Shown here: one piece after another, positions 28,901 to 37,821 of the stretch
How the letters are laid out: each line of letters opens with the position of its first letter
How positions within the stretch are numbered: position 1 is the first letter of the stretch
DNA from: an uncultured Saprospiraceae bacterium
GTDB lineage: Bacteria > Bacteroidota > Bacteroidia > Chitinophagales > Saprospiraceae
Reading direction: 5' to 3'
NCBI GenBank assembly: GCA_937973945.1
Contig: CALJIY010000208.1
Location: forward strand, 1-38,013
Length of the DNA stretch: 38,013 bases
The notes under the pieces: model-generated
Database searches by the model: none
The model's input: the letters and a program-made list of their open reading frames with translations, nothing else
Told to the model about the DNA's origin: nothing
Made by a program: the position numbers and the translations under genes

Positions 28901-30718
28901 ATGACAACAGAAGATTACAAAAAAATAAGTTCAAGCTTACCAAAGGAACCAGGGATCTATAAATTTATTAATGAAGAGGATACTATTCTCTATGTCGGTA
29001 AAGCAAAAAACCTAAAGAATCGGCTGGCTTCTTATTTTGGTAACAAGAAACATCAAATGAATAAGACCCGTGCATTGGTCAAAAATGCACACCATATTGA
29101 ATTTACAATAGTAGAGACAGAACAAGATGCTTTACTCCTCGAAAATACCCTTATCAAAAAGTACCAACCTCGGTACAACGTAATGCTCAAGGATGGAAAA
29201 TCCTACTCCTACATTTGTATTAAAAAGGAACGTTTCCCAAGAGTATTTATGACCCGTCGGGTGATCAGAGATGGCTCTACTTATTTCGGCCCTTATGCTT
29301 CCAAAACTCGAATCAAAATCATTCTCGAATTAATTAAGACTTTATTTCCTTTGCGTACCTGTACCTTTAATTTGGCAGAAGATCAGATTAAGGCAGGAAA
29401 GTTTAAAGTATGTTTAGAATATCATATCCGGAATTGTGAAGGCCCTTGTGAAGGTCATGAAACTGAGGCTAATTATAATGAGAAAATCAACCAGATTAAA
29501 AACATACTTAAAGGGAATTTCGGGGCGGTCAAGCAGCACTTTAATCAGGTAATGCAAACCCATGCGGAAAACTTAGAATTTGAAAAAGCGCAGGCCTTAA
29601 AAGAAAAATTAACAGCTTTTGAAGATTATCAAGGTAAATCTACGGTCGTAAGTACTTCTATCAGAGATATAGATGTTTTTTATATAGCAACGGATGAGAC
29701 CACTGCTTATGTGAATTTCTTAAAAGTCATCAATGGCGCCATCATGAATACCTATACCTTAGAAATGGTCAAAAATCTGAATGATGATGAAGAGACTTTA
29801 TTGCGGTATGCTGTACTTAATTTGCGAGAGAAATTCAATAGTATTACCAAGGAGATCGTATTGCCATATGAGATTGATTTGCCAGGAGAAGATATAATGA
29901 TTACGATTCCTAAGATTGGCGACAAAAAGAAATTATTAGACTTATCTGAAAAAAACGTAAGCTACTTTCTACTACAATTAAAGAAAGAGGCACTTAACAA
30001 AATTAGGAAGCAAACGTCTTCGGAACGAATCTTAAGAACGATGCAATCGGATTTGCAATTGAAAGAAATCCCAATGCATATCGAGTGTTTTGATAATTCT
30101 AATTTACAAGGTTCTTTTCCTGTATCTTCTTGCGTCGTGTTCAAAAACGCTAAACCATCTAAAAAGGACTATCGACACTTTAATATTAAAACGGTGGTAG
30201 GGCCAGATGATTTTGCTTCTATGAAAGAGGTCGTGTATAGAAGGTATAAGCGTTTAGTAGAAGAGAAACAGCCTTTACCTCAGTTAGTAATTATTGATGG
30301 AGGTAAAGGGCAGTTAAGCGCTGCGGTAGAGATTATGAAGCAATTAGGTATAGCAGATAAAATTGTAGTAATTGGCATTGCGAAGCGACTAGAAGAGATA
30401 TTCTTTGCAGATGACCCTATTCCTATTTACATTAATAAAAAGTCAGAATCCTTAAAGCTCATTCAGCAAGCAAGAAATGAAGCCCATCGCTTTGCTATCA
30501 CTTTTCATAGGAATCAACGATCTAAAGATTTTACAAGCACAGAGTTAACTCAGATACCAGGAATAGGGGATAAGACAGCAGAGAAGCTATTAACTTATTT
30601 TGGTTCTGTCAAAAAAGTAAAGGCTGCTTTAGAGTCCGAATTAATAGAATTAATTGGTAAAGCTTCAGCCACTAAAGTAGCCGCTTATTTCAAAAATAAA
30701 AAGGAAGATATTAATTAG
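28901..30718 (+). CDS. uvrC: Excinuclease ABC subunit C
   Basis: GIY-YIG PGIYKFINEEDTILYVGKAKNLKNRLASYF; UvrC endonuclease domain; C-terminal HhH QIPGIGDKTAEKLL. Confidence 0.97.
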   Translation: MTTEDYKKISSSLPKEPGIYKFINEEDTILYVGKAKNLKNRLASYFGNKKHQMNKTRALVKNAHHIEFTIVETEQDALLLENTLIKKYQPRYNVMLKDGKSYSYICIKKERFPRVFMTRRVIRDGSTYFGPYASKTRIKIILELIKTLFPLRTCTFNLAEDQIKAGKFKVCLEYHIRNCEGPCEGHETEANYNEKINQIKNILKGNFGAVKQHFNQVMQTHAENLEFEKAQALKEKLTAFEDYQGKSTVVSTSIRDIDVFYIATDETTAYVNFLKVINGAIMNTYTLEMVKNLNDDEETLLRYAVLNLREKFNSITKEIVLPYEIDLPGEDIMITIPKIGDKKKLLDLSEKNVSYFLLQLKKEALNKIRKQTSSERILRTMQSDLQLKEIPMHIECFDNSNLQGSFPVSSCVVFKNAKPSKKDYRHFNIKTVVGPDDFASMKEVVYRRYKRLVEEKQPLPQLVIIDGGKGQLSAAVEIMKQLGIADKIVVIGIAKRLEEIFFADDPIPIYINKKSESLKLIQQARNEAHRFAITFHRNQRSKDFTSTELTQIPGIGDKTAEKLLTYFGSVKKVKAALESELIELIGKASATKVAAYFKNKKEDIN

Positions 30719-31175
30719 TAACAGCTAAACTTTTTGCCTCATCTCCCATCTGTCGCAATTCTGTTTGATAAGCAGCACCCACCTTTTGTACTAGCACATT
30801 GCCTTCTTCATCTAAAAAAAGTAGGGTAGGGTAAGCAGCAACTTGATATAATAGCGCTAGGTTAGCTCCATTTCCTTTCTCTGCGTTTACTTTAAAATTG
30901 ATAAAGTTATCGTTCATATAGGTAGCAAATTCTTCATCTGTAAACACATCCTCATCCATTAATTTACAAGGTAAACACCAAGTGGTATAGAAATCCACAA
31001 ATACTAATTTATTAGAAGTTTTAGCTACCTCCAATACATCCATTAATTTATCATGGTCTGTGAATTGAACCCCCGTTGGTTCTGGCTCTGGAGTTGGTTC
31101 AACGATGCCCCCTTTCGTGCTATTACAAGCAAAAGTGAAAAGGGCAATTATAGTAATAAAAAAGAACTGCTTCAT
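30711..31175 (-). CDS. Thioredoxin-family lipoprotein
   Basis: Lipobox FTFACNS; FVDFYTTWCLPCKLMDEDVF. Confidence 0.9.
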   Translation of the reverse strand: MKQFFFITIIALFTFACNSTKGGIVEPTPEPEPTGVQFTDHDKLMDVLEVAKTSNKLVFVDFYTTWCLPCKLMDEDVFTDEEFATYMNDNFINFKVNAEKGNGANLALLYQVAAYPTLLFLDEEGNVLVQKVGAAYQTELRQMGDEAKSLAVTN

Positions 31176-31202
31176 TTTTCAGAAATTTGTACGATGATTA
31201 TT

Positions 31203-31251
31203 AGACTTGTTCGGCGCCATATCGACTCATCAGCTATTGTCGAACAAGTCT
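31203..31251. repeat. Perfect terminal inverted repeat AGACTTGTTCG...CGAACAAGTCT
   Basis: 11-bp perfect arms 31203-31213 / 31241-31251, 27-nt interior. Confidence 0.8.
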
Positions 31252-31469
31252 ATTAGCTAAAAATAGCTACTTCTTCTAAGAGGTTTTAAACATTTCAGTC
31301 AGCAAGTTATGCGATTTTCTAAAAAGTATTCTGAAAAAACATTTAAATTAAATAGTAATCTTATATTAAAAAATAATATAAAATGGCACTTCAGTCACTT
31401 AAAAGTGAAAAAATATTACGCTTGCTAGAGATTTGAGTAAAAATGTTTGAAAGGAAAGGCAAATAAACC

Positions 31470-31512
31470 CATTATTTCTTTGGGTAGTGGTGCTACTCAG
31501 AGAAATAATGGA
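31470..31512 (-). terminator. Hairpin downstream of the 31532-32071 gene
   Basis: CCATTATTTCTTTGGGTAG-tggtg-CTACTCAGAGAAATAATGG. Confidence 0.55.
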
Positions 31513-31531
31513 TAGGATATTAATTGGAAGA

Positions 31532-32071
31532 TCAATCAATTGTTCTACCTTTTGCAGAACGCGATTTAACACTTACTTTTTTAGATTTTTTAAGATCTAC
31601 CATTAAGGTAGCGAGCGCACTCTCTGCATTTGTAAAATAGACTTGGTCATTGTACTTTACTTTGCCTTGTCTATTTTTCCAATCAGTAGCCATTAAAACA
31701 TAGCTATTACCTCTTTTGGGATTAGGTCCAAAGATGAGGAATCGATTGTCCTCATTATCTTCAAAACTTACTGCTAGCTTACCTTTAGGCTGAAATAAAG
31801 CGACTCCAGGAGTTCCTTTTTTAATAACGATCTTTTCTACTTTTCGACCTTTCACCATCTTGATTTCACCAGATTCAATCCTAGAACTGCCACTAGTATA
31901 GTCTCTATAAAGTGTAATATCATCAGATAAGTAGAATTGGATACCTTGTATATCTGATTCTGTCCACCTATTTTGATCAACTAGTCGTTGATTAAAAGGA
32001 CTTAACTTAGGACTACAAGCACTACTTAATAAAATAATAGTTAGTGCAAATAGATAATATATTTTAATTTT
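31532..32071 (-). CDS. Predicted lipoprotein, unknown function
   Basis: MKIKIYYLFALTIILLSSACSPK lipobox from internal Met. Confidence 0.65.
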   Translation of the reverse strand, partial: KIKIYYLFALTIILLSSACSPKLSPFNQRLVDQNRWTESDIQGIQFYLSDDITLYRDYTSGSSRIESGEIKMVKGRKVEKIVIKKGTPGVALFQPKGKLAVSFEDNEDNRFLIFGPNPKRGNSYVLMATDWKNRQGKVKYNDQVYFTNAESALATLMVDLKKSKKVSVKSRSAKGRTID

Positions 32072-32468
32072 CATCACAGATATGTTTACTGTTTTTAGAG
32101 ATAAAACTGTCGGAACCAATGACTTTTAAAAACTAGTTCTCAGAACCTCACACTACAAATTTTCGCCACTAAACTACATTCTTAAACAACTTCTGTATTA
32201 AAAATACCTGTAGTGCTTATTTAATTGCCTGTTTCTTTAATATTTAACTTAAAATTAAGGAAGTTTTGCGTCAGATTGATCCAGTAAATTTATGGACTAA
32301 GATTATTTCGACTAAAAAATAATTTCTTTATTCAAAAAAGGAACTATGTCACATTTTCGCATACTCAAGTATGTTTATAGTTTAATATTTCTACAAATTG
32401 CTACTTCTTCCCCGTAAGACATTTTCCCCGTATTAATCAACTTAATCAGCGATCTACAAAGCAGGCTT

Positions 32469-33143
32469 ATGAAAAGGAAACTAATGTTAACGCTCGCCTC
32501 CCTAGTAATCATTACCGCATATACGTATGCGGCAGTAGTATATTCTACTCCATTAAAAGGTAAGGAACTGGCAATGGGGAATTTGTTACAATGGGAAACT
32601 TCCTACGAAACGAATACAGATATCTTTATTATTGAAAAATCTACAGATGGTATTACTTTTAAGAATATCGGATCTATTGATGCTTCAGGAGATACCAATG
32701 ACGAAAAAGCTTATCGCTACTTAGATACTAGTTTAGGAATGACTAAAAGTTATTACCGTTTGAAGGTAGTAGACCAAGATGGTACTTCCAGCTATTCACA
32801 AGTAACTACCATTAATAAATTAAAGCCAAACCAGTTTTCTGTTGTAGCTTATAGCTCTGCATTAGCTGATAAATCTTTTGATATTTCTATTGATGCCTTA
32901 TCAGAAGGTCAATTAGAATTTGAATTGGTTAGTTATCAAGGAGAGTTAGTCTATACAGATTTCCAATTCTTATATCCAGGTTTGAATGAATTACAAGTAA
33001 GTTTGGAGGATGCAACCGAAGGTATTTACAAAGTAAAGCTAAGAGTAGGCGAGGAAGAAGAAGTATTAGTGATTCAGAAAGCGGGTGACGAGTTAGCAAA
33101 AAAAGTAAACATGGCATCTACTAAGAAAATTGGTAGACACTAA
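32469..33143 (+). CDS. Secreted protein with fibronectin/T9SS-associated-like beta domain
   Basis: Signal peptide; LLQWETSYETNTDIFIIEKSTDGITFKNIGSI...YRYLDTS...YYRLKVVDQDGTSSYS pattern. Confidence 0.65.
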   Translation: MKRKLMLTLASLVIITAYTYAAVVYSTPLKGKELAMGNLLQWETSYETNTDIFIIEKSTDGITFKNIGSIDASGDTNDEKAYRYLDTSLGMTKSYYRLKVVDQDGTSSYSQVTTINKLKPNQFSVVAYSSALADKSFDISIDALSEGQLEFELVSYQGELVYTDFQFLYPGLNELQVSLEDATEGIYKVKLRVGEEEEVLVIQKAGDELAKKVNMASTKKIGRH

Positions 33144-33150
33144 TTATAAT

Positions 33151-33467
33151 AGAAGTCAGAAGTCAGAAGTCAGAAGTCAGAAGTCAGAAGTCAGAAGTCA
33201 GAACGCTTCGCTGTCAGATTTGAGAAGTTGACTTAGACTTTTGGGCTATACTTAACTGCCCTGTTCTTTTATGCAGGGGAGGGAGGAGGAGAGTTACTTA
33301 ATCATGTAGCTCTCCTTCTCTTTGTTAGGCTAAACTACTAGACATTTAGCAATCAGATCGCTACACTGTCAGATTGCTATCAACTATTACAAACATCAGG
33401 TTGTCAACATCATAAGTCTGACATCTGACAGTCCTGTAAGGACGATCTGACATCTGACATCTGAATT
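33151..33467. repeat. Largest AGAAGTC-family repeat: seven perfect AGAAGTC heptamers, core and inverted TCTGACA arms
   Basis: AGAAGTC x7 at 33151-33199; GTTGAC 33227-33232; GTCAACATC 33403-33411; CTGACAGTCCTGTAAGGACGATCTGACATCTGACATCTGAA. Confidence 0.9.
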
Positions 33468-33473
33468 CACCTA

Positions 33474-34865
33474 CTAAGGTTCAAATAATCGACGATACAA
33501 CTCTTCCATCTTTCCGATAGGAACTACATCCACTTCATATTTGTCCAAAGTCAAGCCTTTTAAATTATATTTTGAAATGTAAATTTGCTTGAATCCTAAT
33601 TTAGCGGCCTCTTGTATTCGTTGATCTATCCGACTAACTGCACGAATTTCTCCAGATAAGCCAACCTCTCCTGCAAAACAGATGGTGCTAGGAATAGCAA
33701 TATCTTCTAAGGAAGAAATTAAAGCACTCACAATAGCTAAGTCAATGGCAGGATCTACAATCTTGATCCCTCCAGCCAAATTAAGAAATACATCTTGTTG
33801 CCCATATTGGAAACCACAACGTTTTTCTAATACGGCCAGTAGCATACTCAATCTACGGAGGTCAAAACCTGTAGCAGATCGTTGCGGGGTGCCATAAACA
33901 GCCGTACTGACTAAGGCTTGGGTTTCAATGAGCATGGGACGCATGCCTTCCATTGTAGCTGCTACCGCACTGCCACTTAAATCTTCTTCGTTTTGAGATA
34001 AGAGTAATTCAGAAGGATTAGATACTTCTCGTAAGCCAGTTGCTTGCATCTCGTAAATGCCCATTTCATCAGTGGAGCCAAAACGATTTTTCTTGGTTCT
34101 TAAAATTCTGTAGGTATAATGTTGGTCCCCTTCAAATTGTAATACAGCATCTACAATATGTTCTAATAATTTAGGCCCAGCTAAAGAACCTTCCTTGGTG
34201 ATATGTCCAATTAAGAAAACAGGAATATTCGTGTCTTTTGCAAATCGCTGAAGCTCTACCGCACAATCCCTTACTTGAGAAATACTACCTGGGGCAGACT
34301 CAATATGAGGGGAAGACAAGGTTTGTATGGAATCGACAATTAATAGATCTGGTTGTGATTGCTGTGCTTGCGTCAAGATTTTACCAACGTTTGTTTCTGT
34401 TAAAATATAACAGTTATCTTGGTTCTTTCCGATTCTATCTGCCCGCATTTTGATTTGCTCTTCACTTTCTTCTCCTGAGACATAGAGCACTTTAGCAGGT
34501 ATAGACGTAGCGACCTGCAAGAGTAGAGTAGATTTTCCAATACCTGGTTGTCCACCTATTAAGATAATAGATCCTTGAACAATTCCACCGCCTAAGACCC
34601 GATTCAATTCCGAATCAGTCGTAACTAAACGAGGTTTAGTATTGGGTTTTATTTCTGGAAGAGGAATAGGCTTAGCACTACTTTTATCTTTCGCCCATAG
34701 TTTTTTCTTTTCTTCTTGTTTGGTAGGTTTAGTGATGATGTCCTCTTCATAGGTATTCCATTTTTCACATGCCGGACATTTACCGATCCATTTCGGAGAA
34801 GTAGCGCCACAATCTCCACAAATAAAAATCTTTCTTACTTTAGCCAATGTAGTTTTTTTTACCAA
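33474..34865 (-). CDS. radA: DNA repair protein RadA
   Basis: N-terminal CGDCGATSPKWIGKCPACEKWNT zinc finger; GGQPGIGKSTLLLQ; KNRFGSTDEMGIYEM. Confidence 0.97.
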   Translation of the reverse strand: MVKKTTLAKVRKIFICGDCGATSPKWIGKCPACEKWNTYEEDIITKPTKQEEKKKLWAKDKSSAKPIPLPEIKPNTKPRLVTTDSELNRVLGGGIVQGSIILIGGQPGIGKSTLLLQVATSIPAKVLYVSGEESEEQIKMRADRIGKNQDNCYILTETNVGKILTQAQQSQPDLLIVDSIQTLSSPHIESAPGSISQVRDCAVELQRFAKDTNIPVFLIGHITKEGSLAGPKLLEHIVDAVLQFEGDQHYTYRILRTKKNRFGSTDEMGIYEMQATGLREVSNPSELLLSQNEEDLSGSAVAATMEGMRPMLIETQALVSTAVYGTPQRSATGFDLRRLSMLLAVLEKRCGFQYGQQDVFLNLAGGIKIVDPAIDLAIVSALISSLEDIAIPSTICFAGEVGLSGEIRAVSRIDQRIQEAAKLGFKQIYISKYNLKGLTLDKYEVDVVPIGKMEELYRRLFEP

Positions 34866-35346
34866 TAATGTAGTTTTCTTTCAATTAAGGACTTGGACAT
34901 GATTAATTTAGAAATAGCTAAAAAGAAACCATTATAGACTAAAGATAATTGTGTCCACGTACTTATCACAAAGATATTAGTTTTTAATTGGTAGAGCGAT
35001 TCCTTATCAAATAGATTTAAAATCAAGTAGTTATTTTATGCAAAATCAAGAATGCGATAAAAATTAGATATGACAATAAAAAAAATTGTGACCTGCTTAA
35101 GTAATCTGCGTCTTAATATCGTACATTATTCATATTGATAGCTGATTTTCAAGGCTTTATGTCTTGTGTTCAAGTAGTATTGAGCCTTAGGCTTCCTATG
35201 CAGTAAGGTGAGGGAATGAATAAGAATAAGGGTTGTTTTTTAAAGATTTAGTAGGTGTACAAAACAACACAACAAGTAAAGAAAAGACTAAGTCTTTCAA
35301 GATATTTCTATATGTAGATTGTTTTCATTTGGTTTTTTGGGGTTAT

Positions 35347-35386
35347 ACGGGGTGCATCGTTTTACGATGCTGCCCCGTTTTTTTTT
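35347..35386 (+). terminator. Strong plus-strand intrinsic terminator with no assigned upstream gene
   Basis: ACGGGGTGCATCGT-TTT-ACGATGCTGCCCCGT followed by T9. Confidence 0.85.
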
Positions 35387-35388
35387 GC

Positions 35389-35721
35389 TTACCTAGCACA
35401 GCGCACACATTTTGTGCTTTCTGGCATAAACATTAATCGTTTTGCTTGGATTCCTTTCTTGCAGTATAAGCAAATACCAAATTCAGGCTTATCTACTTTA
35501 GTGAGTGCTACTTCTAAACTAGCATGTTGTTTTCTTGCAATCCGCAATGCCGCCTCTGCAACACTCTTGTTATTAATGGCATCCATTCGGCTCACCCTAC
35601 CAATTGAATTTTCTGGACTAATTGGCTTCGTTGTTTCTTCCAAAGCACTAATTTTTAACTGTGTTTCAACCAATTTTGCTTGTATATTCTCTTTTAATTC
35701 AGCTCTTTCTTCTGTTGTCAT
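35389..35721 (-). CDS. DksA/TraR-like zinc-finger protein
   Basis: ICLYCKKGIQAKRLMFMPESTKCVRCAR four-Cys C-terminal motif; N-terminal helical region. Confidence 0.85.
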   Translation of the reverse strand: MTTEERAELKENIQAKLVETQLKISALEETTKPISPENSIGRVSRMDAINNKSVAEAALRIARKQHASLEVALTKVDKPEFGICLYCKKGIQAKRLMFMPESTKCVRCAR

Positions 35722-35877
35722 ATTATACGATTATTAAAGTACTTGAAATTAACACTCATCAGATAAACCTTACCAATATTGTTGAAGAAGCAGTGTTACC
35801 CCAATCATTCTTTTCTGAAAAACCAAGCCAAAAACTATTCGTACGAATAATTAAGAAATAATAAGATGTACAACTAT

Positions 35878-36001
35878 ACTTCGTTCTTTTTCCTCTAGCT
35901 ACGTTAGAAAGCCTCGTCGTACCTATAGGTATGTCTACGCCCGCCTGACCGAAGTCATTCGGGCTGGTTTTCTGCCTTGCTAGTGAAAAAAATAACTTCG
36001 T
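35878..36001. repeat. MITE-like imperfect inverted repeat flanked by ACTTCGT direct repeats
   Basis: ACTTCGT 35878-35884 and 35995-36001; TCTTTTTCCTCTAGC / GCTAGTGAAAAAAATA arms; centre ACCTATAGGT (35921-35930); inner CCGAAGTCATTCGG hairpin. Confidence 0.5.
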
Positions 36002-36186
36002 CTATTTGCACACTTTATTAATCCCTCATTTCATAGGCAGTTCTACTATTTAAAATCGCTTACTCGTCTACAGTGGCTCGGCTTTAAGTTCTTATTGTTC
36101 TAAAAGTCTTATTTTTACCGATTACTTATCCTAAAAATACGAAATTAACTAGGTATAGTCTCTGTTGACAAAAAATACAAAACTAA

Positions 36187-37236
36187 ATGAAGAATCTAGC
36201 TCTTTTAAAAAAGATATGTCAAGTACCGGGTGCACCAGGCTTTGAACAAAAAATTCGTGCTCTAGTGATTAAAGAAGTACGCCCATTAGTAGACGAATTG
36301 AGTATTGATGCCATGGGCAATGTGATAGCTATCAAAAAAGGAAAAACAGCTAAAAAGGCAATGGTTGCTGCCCACATGGATGAGATAGGTTTTATCGTGA
36401 CGCATATAGATGAGGATGGATTTGTACGTTTTCATACCCTAGGTGGATTTGATCCAAAAACCTTAACGGCACAAAGAGTTATTATTCACGGCAAAAAAGA
36501 TGTAATGGGGGTAATGGGATCTAAGCCGATCCATATTATGAAGCCAGAAGAAAGAGGAAAAGCCATTAGGACCCAAGATTTTTTCATTGATACAGGAATG
36601 AAGAAAAAGGATGTGGAGAAATTGGTACAAGTAGGAAACCCGATTACACGAGAGCGAGCATTGATAGAGATGGGAGAATGTCTCAATAGTAAGTCTCTAG
36701 ATAATAGAATTTCTGTATTTATTTTAATTGAGGTATTACGCGCATTACAAAACAAGAAAGTTCCTTATGATATATATGGCGTTTTTACGGTACAAGAAGA
36801 GATAGGACTTCGTGGGGCGATTAGTTCTGCCCACTTGATTGATCCCGATTTTGGCTTTGGCTTGGATACCACGATTGCATTTGATGTACCAGGGTCAAAC
36901 CCGCATGAAAGAGTAACTAGTTTAGGGAAGGGAGCTGCGATTAAAATAATGGATGGTTCTACCGTATGTGACTATAGAATGGTACAATATTTAAAAGATC
37001 TAGGAACAAAGAAAAAAATTAAATGGCAACCCGAAATTTTACCAGCTGGCGGTACAGACACTGCTGCTATACAGCGTTATGGTAAACATGGAGCCATAAC
37101 TGGTGCTATATCTATTCCAACTCGTCATATCCACCAATCTATTGAAATGGTGCATAAAGAAGATGTGGTAAATTGCATCGATTTATTGCAGGCAGGTCTC
37201 GTAAATCTAAACAAGTTTGACTGGACTTTTAAGTAG
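36187..37236 (+). CDS. M42-family metallo-aminopeptidase
   Basis: VPGAPGFEQKIRALV; AHMDEIGFIVTHID; FTVQEEIGLRGA; ILPAGGTDTAAI; STRHIHQSIE-like PTRHIHQSIE. Confidence 0.93.
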   Translation: MKNLALLKKICQVPGAPGFEQKIRALVIKEVRPLVDELSIDAMGNVIAIKKGKTAKKAMVAAHMDEIGFIVTHIDEDGFVRFHTLGGFDPKTLTAQRVIIHGKKDVMGVMGSKPIHIMKPEERGKAIRTQDFFIDTGMKKKDVEKLVQVGNPITRERALIEMGECLNSKSLDNRISVFILIEVLRALQNKKVPYDIYGVFTVQEEIGLRGAISSAHLIDPDFGFGLDTTIAFDVPGSNPHERVTSLGKGAAIKIMDGSTVCDYRMVQYLKDLGTKKKIKWQPEILPAGGTDTAAIQRYGKHGAITGAISIPTRHIHQSIEMVHKEDVVNCIDLLQAGLVNLNKFDWTFK

Positions 37237-37342
37237 AAAAGTCATATATTACATTTCGTATTAATTTGATTTAAGAATAGTTAGACTATTCTACAACCAA
37301 ATTATCAAATGAAATTTTTTACAGAGAACAAACATTAATCCT

Positions 37343-37612
37343 ATGTGGCAAAAGAACAACAACCAACTGCAACGGCAGTTAGTATTCAATGATTTCACGG
37401 AAACTTTTGCATTTATGACAGAAGTTGCCATGATTGCGGAAAAGCAAAGGCATCATCCTACGTGGACCAATTTCAAGAACACTGTAGATATTAGCTTATC
37501 TACTCCTGATGCTGGTAATATTGTTACCAATAAGGATCGGGAACTAGCTGAAGCTATTGATCGGGTCTATGAAAAGTACAGTAGAGATACTAGAAGACAG
37601 ATTCGAGCCTAA
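37343..37612 (+). CDS. Pterin-4a-carbinolamine dehydratase
   Basis: FNDFTETFAFMTEVAMIAEKQRHHPTWTNFKNTVDISLSTPDAG. Confidence 0.92.
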   Translation: MWQKNNNQLQRQLVFNDFTETFAFMTEVAMIAEKQRHHPTWTNFKNTVDISLSTPDAGNIVTNKDRELAEAIDRVYEKYSRDTRRQIRA

Positions 37613-37631
37613 ACTGTTTTTCCAAAACGAT

Positions 37632-37674
37632 AAGAAGGGGATGCATTATAGTAATGCATCCCCTTCTTTTTTGA
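37632..37674 (+). terminator. Terminator of the PCD gene
   Basis: AAGAAGGGGATGCATTA-TAG-TAATGCATCCCCTTCTT, 17-bp perfect stem, T tail. Confidence 0.93.
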
Positions 37675-37821
37675 AAAAGTTCAAGTGTAAAGATCAAGCC
37701 TGCCTGCGTTCCTTGGAAGGCAGGTATCAAACTCACCAATCGTTGACAACCAGATTTGTATAAAACTGCCGGTTTATTTCTGACACAGCTTATAGAACAG
37801 TCTCATGAATTTACGCTAGAA

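Noticed and set aside
30711-30718. 8-bp convergent overlap of uvrC and thioredoxin gene ends
   Set aside because: Compact convergent overlaps are common; nothing unusual beyond lack of a terminator.
35233-35436. 67-aa plus-strand ORF
   Set aside because: Runs through a strong intrinsic terminator and into the DksA-like gene antisense; low-complexity composition.
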